In this document: positions 33,451 through 43,013 of the stretch, piece after piece
How the letters are laid out: each line of letters begins with the position of its first letter
Position numbering within the stretch: the first letter of the stretch is position 1
Assembly (NCBI GenBank): GCA_947499545.1
Contig: CANMOZ010000017.1
Span: forward strand, 1 to 64,000
Source: an uncultured Saccharospirillaceae bacterium
Lineage (GTDB): Bacteria > Pseudomonadota > Gammaproteobacteria > Pseudomonadales > Oceanobacteraceae
Length of the DNA: 64,000 nt
Reading direction: 5' to 3'
Translations under genes and position numbers: made by a program
The notes under the pieces: model-generated
The model's input: the letters and a program-made list of their open reading frames with translations, nothing else
The model's database searches: none
Told to the model about the DNA's origin: nothing

Positions 33451-33564
33451 TGTCGTCAGTGGGGCTTAAGCTGTTATTAGAGATATCTGGGTAGATGGAT
33501 GTTCATCTGTCTGCCGATGTGTTTAAGTATCAGCGTATTTTCACGAGTTAGTTGAGGAGTGTAA

Positions 33565-33969
33565 ATGGCTTTGAAGCTGCAATGGTTGCCCTTTTCCTTG
33601 GATGTTTGCCGTTTCCCAGTTGAAGCTGAGCTTCCTGATAGTATTTTTAAAAGCCCCTGGTTTAGTATCTGCCGTACGGAGGTTGAATTGTCAGTCGTAT
33701 GTCTGAGTCAACTCCAACTTCAAGCACCTAAGGTAGAGTCGGGCTGGGTGATGTTTAAAATAGCGGGAACATTAGATTTTTCATTGACCGGAGTTTTATC
33801 CGGCTTAACTTCCTCCTTAGCGAAAGAGGGTATCAGCGTTCTTGCTTGCTCAACCTTTGATACGGACTACGTTCTTGTGAAAGCCTCTGAGCAGGAGCTT
33901 GCGCATCAGGTATTAGCATCTGATGGGTATGAATGGAGTAATGCACCGTTGCCTTCGCAAGCGGCTTAA
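33565..33969 (+). CDS. ACT-domain protein
   Basis: This 134-residue protein contains tandem ACT-like folds of the short free-standing type. WVMFKIAGTLDFSLTGVLSG followed by LAKEGISVLACSTFDTDYVLV is the conserved C-terminal ACT half seen in amino-acid-sensing proteins. It would bind an amino acid and act by contact with an unknown partner. TTGAGGAG precedes the start. It is convergent with queE. Confidence 0.8.
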   Translation: MALKLQWLPFSLDVCRFPVEAELPDSIFKSPWFSICRTEVELSVVCLSQLQLQAPKVESGWVMFKIAGTLDFSLTGVLSGLTSSLAKEGISVLACSTFDTDYVLVKASEQELAHQVLASDGYEWSNAPLPSQAA

Positions 33970-33992
33970 AATCGTTGCCTGTCAAAATAATA

Positions 33993-34688
33993 TTAGTCGA
34001 TACCCAATAGCTTGTGAGTTTGAAGTGTGAGTCTCCATTTTGGGTTATCCAGGCAATATTTCATGGCCTGCTGAGTGTGGGCCTCTCGAATGATGTCTTT
34101 TTCGGTATCTATTTGTGGCGAAGCCATTGGGGATAGGAAAAAGTGCTCAGCTTGGAATTTGTGGAATTGTGCGGGTGAGCAATTTTCCTGTGGAAACACC
34201 AGTTTGAGTTCATTTGCACGACTCAATGCCAGCTGAGAGGTGCCTTTTGGGCTAACGCAGACCCAATCAATGTTACTTGGTATGGGTAATGTGCCGTTGG
34301 TTTCAATTGCCACTTCAAAGCCCGCTTTCTGGCAGTCGGTCACTAAAGATTCGGTTAGCTGTAGCGCGGGCTCTCCACCTGTAAAAATGATGTAAGGATT
34401 TCCTAGTAAGGCGCCTTCTTGGGTAGGCCATAAAGCGTTCAAATGCTTTATCAGGCAGGCATTTGATTGGAATGTGCCGCCATTTTGTCCGTCTGTTCCG
34501 AGTATATCTGTATCGCAAAATTGGCAGGTGGCTGAAGAGCGGCCAGATTCCTTACCATTCCATAAATTGCATTTACTAAAGCGGCAAAAAACAGCAGCCC
34601 GCCCAAAGCGAGCGCCTTCACCCTGTAAGGAATAAAAAGCTTCCTTTACTTTGAAGGGTTTTTGAGCGGCTATTTGCTGTTTCGTCAT
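33993..34688 (-). CDS. queE: 7-carboxy-7-deazaguanine synthase
   Basis: This 231-residue radical-SAM enzyme converts carboxytetrahydropterin to 7-carboxy-7-deazaguanine in queuosine synthesis. The cluster cysteines are in CNLWNGKES and TCQFCDTD, a long CX14CX2C spacing known in one QueE group. FYSLQGEG at the start, FTGGEPALQL and the end motif KYCLDNPKWRLTLQTHK fit. It follows queC by 12 bases in one operon. Confidence 0.95.
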   Translation of the reverse strand: MTKQQIAAQKPFKVKEAFYSLQGEGARFGRAAVFCRFSKCNLWNGKESGRSSATCQFCDTDILGTDGQNGGTFQSNACLIKHLNALWPTQEGALLGNPYIIFTGGEPALQLTESLVTDCQKAGFEVAIETNGTLPIPSNIDWVCVSPKGTSQLALSRANELKLVFPQENCSPAQFHKFQAEHFFLSPMASPQIDTEKDIIREAHTQQAMKYCLDNPKWRLTLQTHKLLGID

Positions 34689-34700
34689 GATATCTAGAGC

Positions 34701-35402
34701 CTAGGCGGTTTCGTACTCAAGAGGGTCTTGCTGGTGGTTTAATCTAAAGGCCTCTAAACGTTCATTGCATGAGCCGCATTTTCCGCAGGCTTTCTCGCGG
34801 CCATTGTAGCAAGTCCAGGTATTGCCATAATCTAGCCCCATTTCTATTCCAGTTTTTAAAATCTCTATCTTATCCGAATGCAAAAAGGGTGTGTGAATCT
34901 CGATGGGATCGTAATTCGCAATTTTAGCAACATCATTCATGGCGTTGACAAATTCGGGGCGGCAATCAGGATAGATGGCGTGATCTCCTGAATGTGCGCC
35001 ATAAAAAACATCTAGAGCACCAATATCAACGGCATACCCGATGGCAAGTGAAAGAAGGATCATGTTTCGATTGGGCACCACGGTTGACTTCATTGACTCT
35101 TCTTTGTAGTGACCTTCTGGGATTTCCAAGCCATCTTGAGTTAAAGATGAGCTTTGCATGAGCTGATTAATAACCCTGATATCCAGCACTTTTAGAGGAA
35201 GCTGTAATGATGCGCACACTTTTTGGGCGTACTCTACTTCTTTGGCATGTCTTTGGCCGTAGTCAAAAGTGAGCGGGTATAACTCATAGCCTTGCTTAAG
35301 CGCCAGGTGCAAGACGGTGAATGAGTCCATGCCGCCGGAATAAATGACAACAGCCTTTTTTGGGATTGATTGGTTATGGTTCTTTGTTTTTGTTTGGCTC
35401 AT
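34701..35402 (-). CDS. queC: 7-cyano-7-deazaguanine synthase
   Basis: This 233-residue ATP-dependent enzyme makes preQ0 from 7-carboxy-7-deazaguanine and ammonia. The PP-loop YSGGMDSFT is near residue 21. The zinc site is [22 protein letters not shown], here read in two pieces around residues 198-215. [10 protein letters not shown] is also typical. It lies between the globin gene (four bases upstream) and queE. Confidence 0.95.
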   Translation of the reverse strand: MSQTKTKNHNQSIPKKAVVIYSGGMDSFTVLHLALKQGYELYPLTFDYGQRHAKEVEYAQKVCASLQLPLKVLDIRVINQLMQSSSLTQDGLEIPEGHYKEESMKSTVVPNRNMILLSLAIGYAVDIGALDVFYGAHSGDHAIYPDCRPEFVNAMNDVAKIANYDPIEIHTPFLHSDKIEILKTGIEMGLDYGNTWTCYNGREKACGKCGSCNERLEAFRLNHQQDPLEYETA

Positions 35403-35406
35403 GATA

Positions 35407-35853
35407 TTACTCAGTGAGAGTTAGCGGTGAAACTTGTGTTGTTGTGGTCTTGTAGAGGGATTGCATCAACCTAATGCCTGGCTCAATCACTTCTCGCCAT
35501 TGTTGCTCAAGGGCGGGAGTGAAAGCCTCATCGTGTCGTCGAATGGCTTCGATTAACGCATCCTCCCAGAAAGCGTACCAGCTGACAGGGATGTTATAGC
35601 CATCTTGGCCATGACTTTTTCCCAGTGCCTCGAGTTTGCTTGATGGCATTCCTCTGGCGTAGAGAACAAGCCACATCAAGCCGCTGCGAATCAGTTGCCG
35701 TTGAGCTGTCATGTCGGTGTTATCGAAACGCTCGGCAATGGTTTGAGATTTTCCTAGAAAAATACGATAAAAGGACTCGAAAAATGCATCATCTTTACAG
35801 CATCGACCGTAACTTTGAAAGACGGCATCAATAGAAGATGGGAGGATCTCCAT
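35407..35853 (-). CDS. Single-domain globin
   Basis: This 148-residue protein has a globin pattern: [20 protein letters not shown] for the A-C helices, [18 protein letters not shown] for E, a likely proximal His in [16 protein letters not shown], and [20 protein letters not shown] for G. It resembles the bacterial globins annotated as sensor-type or group-unknown. It may bind O2 or NO, or act as a redox partner. It lies four bases before queC, which suggests co-transcription. Confidence 0.75.
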   Translation of the reverse strand: MEILPSSIDAVFQSYGRCCKDDAFFESFYRIFLGKSQTIAERFDNTDMTAQRQLIRSGLMWLVLYARGMPSSKLEALGKSHGQDGYNIPVSWYAFWEDALIEAIRRHDEAFTPALEQQWREVIEPGIRLMQSLYKTTTTQVSPLTLTE

Positions 35854-35946
35854 GTATCTCTCTAAACGCGCATGCCCAACAGGGCGTTGAATGGGGGGTA
35901 GGCAAGGTGTGCGGTTGCAACGACACCTTGCCTCACCGAGAGTGCT

Positions 35947-36744
35947 TTACTGGGCTTGTGTGCCCGCTGCTGTTTGCAACAATGCTTTAATTAAGCGAGG
36001 GTTGGCAACGGCAATGTCACCGGACTTGCTGTAATCCGTGCCTCCAGAAAAGTCTGATAGCAAACACCCAGCTTCCTTGGCGATGAGGCTCGACGCTAAG
36101 AGGTCGGTCTCTTCTAGGTCGCACATCCAAGCAGCGTGTAGGTGGCCTGCTGCGGCATAAGCAACTGTTAAAGCGTTGGCGCCTATCGTGCGAACACCAT
36201 GAGCATGCTCGGTTAGGCGAGCTATTTGTTCGCGAACTTTCTGATTGCGTTCGGTTTGAGCCAGCCCAGGGTAATTTACCCCTAAAATGCATTGGCTCAG
36301 TTTGGTCACTTCACGGCTGCGAATACGGCGGCCATTGTAACTGGCACCCCGACCGCGGCTTGCTGTGAATTCTTCGCCGGTAGCGGGATTGAGTACGAGT
36401 GCGTGCTCAACTTTGCCATCGGTGATGCAAGCGACATTAATGCTGTACAGTGGCAGGCCGTTGCGGAAATTCTCGAGACCCTCAATGGGGTTGATTTTCC
36501 AAAGCGTACTGCTTTCAGGGGAGGCTTCTCTTATTCCTGTTTCAGGGCCTTCAAAGCTGTGACGTGGAAACGCCCTTTTCAGGCTGAATATAATTTTCTT
36601 CTCGGTGCCGATGCGGCATTCTGCGAGAAACTTTGATATATCGCGCTCGGAAGCGTGGTCGAAATCGAAGCGCTCGAAAGCGCGAACCAATTCTTCAGAT
36701 GCTTCTCGGATAGAGCGCAGAGCAATATTAACCGTGGGTTGCAT
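35947..36744 (-). CDS. SuhB-like inositol phosphatase-family protein with altered active site
   Basis: This 265-residue protein is in the place of suhB, divergent from trmJ, and begins MQPTVNIALRSIREASEELV as SuhB does. The fold motifs persist (EEFTASRGRGASYNGRRIR, EAGCLLSDFSGG). Catalytic positions do not: the usual WVIDPLDGTTNF is WKINPIEGLENF (Asn 85 and Glu 88 for the two metal Asp), GEE is GPE, and the TEVD motif is absent. It is probably a weak or dead phosphatase. In Escherichia coli SuhB also has a phosphatase-independent role with NusA in rRNA antitermination, which could explain survival. An upstream start at 36912 is not favoured. Confidence 0.8.
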   Translation of the reverse strand: MQPTVNIALRSIREASEELVRAFERFDFDHASERDISKFLAECRIGTEKKIIFSLKRAFPRHSFEGPETGIREASPESSTLWKINPIEGLENFRNGLPLYSINVACITDGKVEHALVLNPATGEEFTASRGRGASYNGRRIRSREVTKLSQCILGVNYPGLAQTERNQKVREQIARLTEHAHGVRTIGANALTVAYAAAGHLHAAWMCDLEETDLLASSLIAKEAGCLLSDFSGGTDYSKSGDIAVANPRLIKALLQTAAGTQAQ

Positions 36745-36872
36745 AGCCAGGACGCGACTCAAATAAAAACCGTAGGGAACGCAATAGCTTAGCAAGGTTC
36801 GAAAGAAATTGCGATGAGATTTTGTCGCATTATCTGCTAGACTCGATCTCTTGTGAGAATTTGAGGTCAAAA

Positions 36873-37658
36873 ATGCTGGATTTGATTCGAGTTGTGTTGG
36901 TGAGTACTTCACATCCAGGCAATGTAGGCGGCGTGGCTAGAGCCATGAAAAATATGGGGCTGAGAGATCTGGTTTTAGTTAGCCCTGCTTGTGACATTGA
37001 TGAAACCGCCGAGGCTAGAGCTTCCGGGGCCGATGACGTACTGAAGAATGTAAAAATAGTCGCCTCTATGGAAGAGGCTGTAGCGGATTGCGCTGTAGTG
37101 ATTGGCGCCAGCGCGAGAAATCGACATATTCCCTGGCCTCTTATGACGCCAAGGCAATCGGCTGCTAAAGCAATAGAAGCAACGTCCCATCAAAACCCTG
37201 TAGCCTTAGTGTTTGGTCGAGAGTCAACAGGGCTTACTAATGAAGAACTAACACGATGCAATGCGCATTTGCATATTCCCTCTAATCCGGAATATAGCAG
37301 TTTGAATCTGGTGGCCGCTGTCCAGGTTGTAGCGTACGAAATGCGACTTGCCGCATTGGAGTTGTCATCCAACGGTTTGAATGTGGATGGACAGGGCGAT
37401 TTTGATGTAAGCACAGCTGAGAACTCTCACCAGCGGTGGGGTGTGCCATGGGATCAGTCGCTGGCTAGCCAGGAAGAGCTTGAAGGTTTTTTTGAGCATC
37501 TAGAGGAGACCTTGGTTAATATTGACTTCATGGACCCCAAAAACCCTAAACATTTGATGCCAAGGTTGCGTCGAGTATTTTTACGATCTGCATTAGATAA
37601 AACGGAAGTGAATATTTTTCGCGGCATCTTGAAAATGGTGAACAAAGCTCATCCTTGA
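36873..37658 (+). CDS. trmJ: tRNA Cm32/Um32 2'-O-methyltransferase
   Basis: This 261-residue SPOUT enzyme methylates the ribose at position 32 of tRNA. It shows VVLVSTSHPGNVGGVARAMKN at the start (two pieces here), the knot motifs ALVFGRESTGLTNEEL and IPSNPEYSSLNLVAAVQVVAY, and a C-terminal helical domain. ATG 36873 is chosen over an upstream TTG. It is divergent from the suhB-like gene, as in many gammaproteobacteria. Confidence 0.95.
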   Translation: MLDLIRVVLVSTSHPGNVGGVARAMKNMGLRDLVLVSPACDIDETAEARASGADDVLKNVKIVASMEEAVADCAVVIGASARNRHIPWPLMTPRQSAAKAIEATSHQNPVALVFGRESTGLTNEELTRCNAHLHIPSNPEYSSLNLVAAVQVVAYEMRLAALELSSNGLNVDGQGDFDVSTAENSHQRWGVPWDQSLASQEELEGFFEHLEETLVNIDFMDPKNPKHLMPRLRRVFLRSALDKTEVNIFRGILKMVNKAHP

Positions 37659-37700
37659 TGACGCTTTGACTGGATTATAGTTAAAAACAGAAGTGGATTT

Positions 37701-38501
37701 ATGTGGTCAAGAATTAAAGAAGATGTAGCCAGTGTTTTTCATCGAGACCCTTCTGCAAGAACTAAGTTTGAAGTGGCTACAACCTATCCTGGCTTGCATG
37801 CTGTTTGGTGCTATCGATTGGCACACCCTTTGTGGCAAATGGGCCTAAAGTGGTTGGCTCGATTCATTTCTCATGTTGCGCGTTGGCTTACTGGTGTGGA
37901 AATTCATCCGGGTGCAACCATCGGTCGGAGGCTGTTTATTGATCATGGTATGGGTGTTGTAATTGGTGAAACAGCGGAGATTGGGGATGATGTAACCCTT
38001 TATCATGGTGTGACACTGGGCGGAACAACCTGGAAAGCGGGAAAACGCCACCCAACGTTAGCAAACGGTGTAGTGGTGGGGGCTGGTGCAAAAGTCTTAG
38101 GGCCCATTCAGATTGGTCAAGATTCAAGAATTGGATCAAATGCAGTCGTGACTCGATCGGTACCACCAGGAGCAACAGTGGTCGGGATTCCAGGGCGAAT
38201 CATCAAAGCATCAGGTGCACAAGATGAGGAATGCCGAGATGCTATGGCGAAAAAAATTGGTTTTGATGCCTATGGGCTTAAAAATGAAATGCCAGATCCT
38301 ATTGCGGTTTCTATTGCGAACTTACTTGACCACATGTTAGCCGTTGATCGAAAAATTGAAGTTATGTGTGACGAAATGGGCAAGCTAGGAAGCACGCGGT
38401 GTCAGGAAGCGTTGCCAGATCTGGATAAGTCTGATTTTTCCTCTATCGAAGAATGTCAGAAAATCCAACAGAATAACCTCTCATCTGGTAATGAAAGTTA
38501 A
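37701..38501 (+). CDS. cysE: Serine O-acetyltransferase
   Basis: This 266-residue enzyme makes O-acetylserine for cysteine synthesis. The left-handed beta-helix hexapeptides are clear ([20 protein letters not shown], then [20 protein letters not shown]). The N-terminal helical part is short, and the C-terminal tail is longer than in the typical short form. It lies between trmJ and, further on, iscR, matching the usual order apart from the accessory stretch. Confidence 0.94.
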   Translation: MWSRIKEDVASVFHRDPSARTKFEVATTYPGLHAVWCYRLAHPLWQMGLKWLARFISHVARWLTGVEIHPGATIGRRLFIDHGMGVVIGETAEIGDDVTLYHGVTLGGTTWKAGKRHPTLANGVVVGAGAKVLGPIQIGQDSRIGSNAVVTRSVPPGATVVGIPGRIIKASGAQDEECRDAMAKKIGFDAYGLKNEMPDPIAVSIANLLDHMLAVDRKIEVMCDEMGKLGSTRCQEALPDLDKSDFSSIEECQKIQQNNLSSGNES

Positions 38502-38585
38502 TAAAAAGTACGTTGTATGCCGTTTGATTTTAGGAGAATAAAATCATAGAGCCAACTACGTGATGGATCATTGTGGGGGTAGAAA

Positions 38586-39506
38586 ATGCAACATATAAAT
38601 CGAATTTTGTTCGTAGATGATGGTGTTACAGAGGCTAAAAATTGTTTATCTGAAGCCGTGCGTTTGGCGGTTCATCAAAACGCTCAGCTGGATTATCTGA
38701 TTGTTCACCCCTCATTACCAACAGAGCTTGAACAATATAAAAAAACCTGGGAAGAGGCTTTCGAAGAAAGAGCAACGCAGATGCTGAATCATGCTAAAAG
38801 CCTTGTTTCGGGAGCAGAATCTTTGGTTGTTAATCATCATACATCTTTCGGTCATCATTTGGCTGTCGATGTAACCGCCTTTGCAAAGCAAATCTCTGCG
38901 GATTTAGTCGTGAAGCCCTACAAATCCAACCGTCAGGCTTCTGGACCGGACGCTGCTGATTTAAATTTATTACGGCACTGCCCAGCTCCGGTGGGGCTTT
39001 TCAAGGAGCATTCTGATTCAGTACCTGAAGGGCCTATTATGGTCGCGATTGACCCGGAATCGGATGATGAGCCCTTTTCTGAGCAATTAAATACTGAGTT
39101 GTTATCAATCGCAGAGAAGCTGGCTAAAGGGCAAGGTAAAGATCTTGTTGTCGTTTCGTGCTGGGATTATGCGTATGAGTACAGTTTAAAAAACAGTGCC
39201 TTTATCAGTATTCCAAGCAGTGAGGTGGACGAGGCGGTGAAAAAATGCCAAAAACTCCATCGTGAGCGGTTGGATGCTCTGCTTCAATCAAGCGGAGTTG
39301 AGGTTTCGCTGGTTAAGCATGAGAGGGGTGCTCCGGAAGCTGAAATCCCTAAGTTGGCTGCTCAATTGAAGGTTGATAAGTTAGTTATCGGTACCGTTGC
39401 TCGGTCGGGGTTTTCTGGGCTCTTAATGGGTAATACGGCTGAAAATATTGTTAACGGAGTGAATGCCTCTATCATTGCTGTTAAGCCTTGTTCATTAAGG
39501 CATTGA
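38586..39506 (+). CDS. Universal stress protein with two UspA domains
   Basis: This 306-residue cytosolic protein has two Usp folds, about 1-140 and 150-305. The second ends with the nucleotide-binding pattern LVIGTVARSGFSGLLMGNTA followed by ENIVN. It resembles UspE-type proteins in layout. GGGGGTAG precedes the ATG. The role is presumably stress adaptation; no partner is indicated. Confidence 0.88.
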   Translation: MQHINRILFVDDGVTEAKNCLSEAVRLAVHQNAQLDYLIVHPSLPTELEQYKKTWEEAFEERATQMLNHAKSLVSGAESLVVNHHTSFGHHLAVDVTAFAKQISADLVVKPYKSNRQASGPDAADLNLLRHCPAPVGLFKEHSDSVPEGPIMVAIDPESDDEPFSEQLNTELLSIAEKLAKGQGKDLVVVSCWDYAYEYSLKNSAFISIPSSEVDEAVKKCQKLHRERLDALLQSSGVEVSLVKHERGAPEAEIPKLAAQLKVDKLVIGTVARSGFSGLLMGNTAENIVNGVNASIIAVKPCSLRH

Positions 39507-39549
39507 CCGAGACCGGTTAGTCATTCGAACAAGAGTTAAAAGGAAGGCG

Positions 39550-40341
39550 TTAATTGTTATTTAAGGAGGCTCTGAATGACTTTGGTGTGATGCCTGCCCG
39601 TTTTTTGAAAAATGAAATAAAAGCACTGTCGCTAGAGAATTCCAGTTCCCCCCATATGCTTTTTGAGTTCCAGCCTTCTTGCAGTAATGCTTGGGCTCTT
39701 TCAAAGCGCCATTGTTGCCGCCATTCAGAATAGGGGATTCCAAGTTCGTTTATGAAAATGCGAGAGAGCGTTTTTCCGCTCATGGGAATAAGCTTAAGGA
39801 TATCTTTTGGGCTTGGTGGGCAGTTTGGGTGTTCTTTTACCGCATCGAGCAAAGGCTTTAATCGAGTATCTTTAGGCAGTGAGCAGGTTTGGCAGCTTTT
39901 CGTATTTTCAAGTTCGTACATTTCATCATTAAAAACGGATAAAAGGTGTTTTAAATGAGAGGGTCTGGATTGAGTGGTCTCTGATAGAGAGCAAATGCGT
40001 TGAGTAAGCGCTTGTAAAAACCCGTTGAACATAAGGACTTTTGGGTGGCTATCAAAAACGTAAGAATCATCGAAGAAAATAGTGCAGAGCTCTGACTGTG
40101 AAGCGATATAAAATGAATGAGTCGCTTCGGGAGGAAGCCAAATCGCTTGACCTGGATTTAGGGGTTGAGTACCAAGATCAGATGATAACAAAACACTGCC
40201 CGACAGGGAGAATGTTAACTGCCCACACGGGTGTCGGTGGGGTTGGCACTGATCACCAGGAGCGTGATTTTCTTTCTTACCTACCACTAACTCTTTTGAG
40301 TTTGGTCGTGAGAGTAAAGAGGCTGCATCTGCGAGTGTCAT
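39550..40341 (-). CDS. AraC-family transcriptional regulator with cupin domain
   Basis: This 263-residue regulator has an N-terminal cupin (QPHRHPCGQLTFSLSG, WLPPEATHSFYIAS) and a C-terminal double helix-turn-helix (MSGKTLSRIFINELGIPYSE and SIWGELEFSSDSAFISFFKK). The His-rich cupin start suggests a small ligand or metal. It is divergent from the transporter gene at 40477 with about 135 bases between, so that gene is its likely target. Confidence 0.88.
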   Translation of the reverse strand: MTLADAASLLSRPNSKELVVGKKENHAPGDQCQPHRHPCGQLTFSLSGSVLLSSDLGTQPLNPGQAIWLPPEATHSFYIASQSELCTIFFDDSYVFDSHPKVLMFNGFLQALTQRICSLSETTQSRPSHLKHLLSVFNDEMYELENTKSCQTCSLPKDTRLKPLLDAVKEHPNCPPSPKDILKLIPMSGKTLSRIFINELGIPYSEWRQQWRFERAQALLQEGWNSKSIWGELEFSSDSAFISFFKKRAGITPKSFRASLNNN

Positions 40342-40476
40342 GAGTTTAATCAGTTTTAACTAAGTGTGAAATGTCCAGAAATTAATGTAAGTCGTCCGCA
40401 ATGTTGTGATAAATAAACGAGGACTTCTTAACAATAGAGTATCTGTAGGCAACTTCTGAGACTAAAGGTACTCGCT

Positions 40477-42198
40477 GTGAAGGTATCATTTACTAAGCCC
40501 ATTATCCCAATGGCGCTCATAACCTTATTGGTCATGCTACCTCAATTGGGGGAAGCAATCTATAGCCCGGCTATCACACTGATTATGTCAAAATTCCAAG
40601 TGAGCGCTTATCAAGCAGGTATGACGCTCTCATTATTTTTCATTGGATTTTCAGCCGGTGTGGTCTTTTGGGGAGTGTTAAGTGACTCTATCGGGAGGCG
40701 GCCTGCTGTGATTTCTGGGCTGCTGATGTTTACCCTTTTCTCTGGTTTTAGTGTGGTTGTTGATTCATTTGAGCTGTTGCTGATTTGTCGAGTGGGAGCC
40801 GCTTTCAGTTTGGCTGTTTGCTCAGTCGTTTTGCAGTCCATGTTGAGAGATTGCTTTGAAGGTCAGGACTTGGCTAGGTGCTTTGCAACCATTGGAATTG
40901 GTATAGCTGTTAGTCCAGCGGTTGGTATGTTGCTTGGAGGCTTCTTAACGAGTCACCTTGGTTTATCAAGTGTATTTGTTTCATTAACAATAGCGGGAGG
41001 GGTGGGGCTAATCTGGGCATGCTGGAAGCTTCCTGAAACCTATTTGATTAACGTGAAGGGCAGCCACTCAAAAAACGTCAGTAACAAAGGCGGTGGGCTT
41101 ATATGCGCAATAAAAATTGTGCTCTGTGATCCAAAAGTCCGAGCGTCAGCCATTATGGTCGCACTCATCAATATCATGGTGTTTAACTTTTATAGTATCG
41201 CTCCCGTTAAGTTTGAATCACTAGGATTAAACTCGTCTCAATATGGCCTGGTTGGTTTGTTATTGAGTTCGGGTTCTTTGTTAGGAGGAGTACTGAATCG
41301 ATTTCTCTTGAAAAAACATTGCCAGGCAGAGTTTATTGCGAAAACAGTATTTTTAATTACTTTTGCAGCCAGTCTTATGTTGCAAGTCTGTGATGATACG
41401 GTTTTTCTTGTATTCCCCTATTTCTTGATTATGGTCGCACATGCCTTTTCCGTTAATATTCTGAGTTTGGCGCTTGTGGATTACAAGAATAAAATTGGCT
41501 CTTTGTCATCGCTGTTTGGGTTTTCTTATTATTTGATGTTGGCTGCAGGTTTGTTGCTTTTTAACTTTGTCGAAAGCTTAACCTTAACGACGTTAATGTG
41601 CTCTTTGATTGGCTTGCTGTGTTCGAGCAAGCGTTATTCGGGCGGTGTGGTTCTGAAAGCTCCATTGGAGTGGTTGAATGATTTTCTCAAGAGAAAGTTG
41701 AGGCTGGATCTTTGGATGCTATTGCATGCTCTTATCGCACTATTAATGGTGAATATGGTAGTGGTTGGAGAGGCATTAGAAAACTTGGTGTATCACTCAA
41801 CAATGGGAATCTTAGTAATCTCGTTAGTGCTTATAAAATGCTTTTGGATGGCTTCCAATCCTGTTGCCTTTAGAAGAGTTAGAAGGGGCATATCATGGAG
41901 GAGGCCGATGACCACTAAAGTGATTCTTTTTGGCTTGAGTGTTGTACTGTCTTTGTCAGGTATGATGCTGGCGTACTTTCGTGGCTTGCCCTTGGAGGTG
42001 TTAGGCGTTCAACTGTGGGGTGCTGTTATTGATCCATTTACACAAGAATACCTGCTAAGGAACGTTGTGGGTGAAGAGGTTGCAAGCTTTGTTCATGGTT
42101 TGTCTATTGTGGTATTTATGATCGTTGTGTGCTTGCACATATTTGCCTACTTCAAACATATTTATCGTAAAAAGCAGCGCTTGCAACAGGTTGCTTAG
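40477..42198 (+). CDS. MFS transporter fused to cytochrome b561 domain
   Basis: This single 573-residue frame joins two membrane proteins. Residues 1-390 are a Bcr/CflA-like MFS transporter of about 12 helices, with the loop motif GVLSDSIGRRP at 66-76. Residues 405-565 align with four-helix bacterial cytochrome b561 (CybB). Four heme-ligand candidates are His 417, 440, 540 and 554, and the 14-residue gap between the last two equals that of CybB. The MMLAYFRGLP segment also fits. It may couple electron transfer to export. The AraC-type neighbour probably regulates it. I see no frameshift at the junction. Confidence 0.85.
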   Translation: MKVSFTKPIIPMALITLLVMLPQLGEAIYSPAITLIMSKFQVSAYQAGMTLSLFFIGFSAGVVFWGVLSDSIGRRPAVISGLLMFTLFSGFSVVVDSFELLLICRVGAAFSLAVCSVVLQSMLRDCFEGQDLARCFATIGIGIAVSPAVGMLLGGFLTSHLGLSSVFVSLTIAGGVGLIWACWKLPETYLINVKGSHSKNVSNKGGGLICAIKIVLCDPKVRASAIMVALINIMVFNFYSIAPVKFESLGLNSSQYGLVGLLLSSGSLLGGVLNRFLLKKHCQAEFIAKTVFLITFAASLMLQVCDDTVFLVFPYFLIMVAHAFSVNILSLALVDYKNKIGSLSSLFGFSYYLMLAAGLLLFNFVESLTLTTLMCSLIGLLCSSKRYSGGVVLKAPLEWLNDFLKRKLRLDLWMLLHALIALLMVNMVVVGEALENLVYHSTMGILVISLVLIKCFWMASNPVAFRRVRRGISWRRPMTTKVILFGLSVVLSLSGMMLAYFRGLPLEVLGVQLWGAVIDPFTQEYLLRNVVGEEVASFVHGLSIVVFMIVVCLHIFAYFKHIYRKKQRLQQVA

Positions 42199-42209
42199 GT
42201 TTTTAACAT

Positions 42210-42234
42210 CCAGAGCCACCATAGAGGGCTCTGG
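42210..42234 (+). terminator. Hairpin after the MFS-b561 gene
   Basis: CCAGAGCC / GGCTCTGG forms a perfect 8-bp stem with a 9-base loop, followed by TTTCG. It lies 12 bases after the stop codon. Confidence 0.6.
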
Positions 42235-42408
42235 TTTCGTGCTGTGTGCCGTGACTGATAAAGCTGCTCGGTTTGGTAAAGTAGAAGGTGCTTATGATGC
42301 CGCAATGACAAATGCGTTCAAGAGCTGGTCAGTTTATTGAAGGTTTACCAGCAGTGCATTTAATACAACAGGATAATGATAAGGCTTTGTAGGCTGCTTC
42401 TGATTGGA

Positions 42409-42630
42409 TCATTTCTGTGAGTAGATAATTAACTCAACATCTTTCCCAAGAGCCATTCGTGCATCTTTGGGCGGTGTTTGATTGGGGTCTGCGTCATCGG
42501 TCATGGAATCCGCACACTGCTTTATAAAAGTTGCAAGCTTTGTTAAATCGTCCGCTGTGCCATGGATGACCAGCTCTGATAAATGCATGGGGCTGTTTTG
42601 CGATGACTTGGGAAATCCAATTACTTTCAT
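42409..42630 (-). CDS. Small hypothetical protein
   Basis: This 73-residue acidic cytosolic protein reads MHLSELVIHGTADDLTKLAT and ends in a short beta strand (GKDVELIIYSQ). The pattern of a strand followed by an amphipathic helix and a final strand resembles small immunity-type proteins, but I cannot assign it. No toxin gene is next to it. The ribosome site is weak. Confidence 0.5.
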   Translation of the reverse strand: MKVIGFPKSSQNSPMHLSELVIHGTADDLTKLATFIKQCADSMTDDADPNQTPPKDARMALGKDVELIIYSQK

Positions 42631-43013
42631 TGAGCTTACTTCTATTCAAACGGCTGAACTTTTTGGGCCAGTCATTCTACACGGATTCACTAGAATGGGG
42701 TTTCATTTTTTACCCTCTTTATACTTTAGGCGGACAGATGAACACCTTAGGAGGCTGAAAGAAGTGTTTCGGCGGAATAGGCGCTTGGTGGCTGACCAAT
42801 AGTAAGGCTTTTGATTTAGTCGGAGGGGTTTTGATTGGATTAGAAATGAGTGGCTGGTGAAAAAACAACCTGCTTGTTTATTTTAATGCATAAGTGTCGT
42901 TGAAATTGGTGACATTTTGATGGCGCGTCAAACCTTGCTTAACGAAGTGATTTGCCTGCCTGCATAAGAGAAGCTAGTTATTATTAAGTAAGAAGTTTAA
43001 TAGGCAGGCAGAC
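42631..43013. other. Intergenic region, no supported gene
   Basis: A plus-strand frame ending at 42802 encodes a basic end (RTDEHLRRLKEVFRRNRRLV) that could be a gene remnant, but its start overlaps the reverse-strand gene and it has no ribosome site. The rest is AT-rich and probably holds the promoter of the next solute-binding gene. Confidence 0.4.

Noticed and set aside
36017-36636. Overlapping frames on both strands within the SuhB-like gene
   Set aside because: They lack ribosome sites and family features, while the SuhB-like frame has clear fold motifs.
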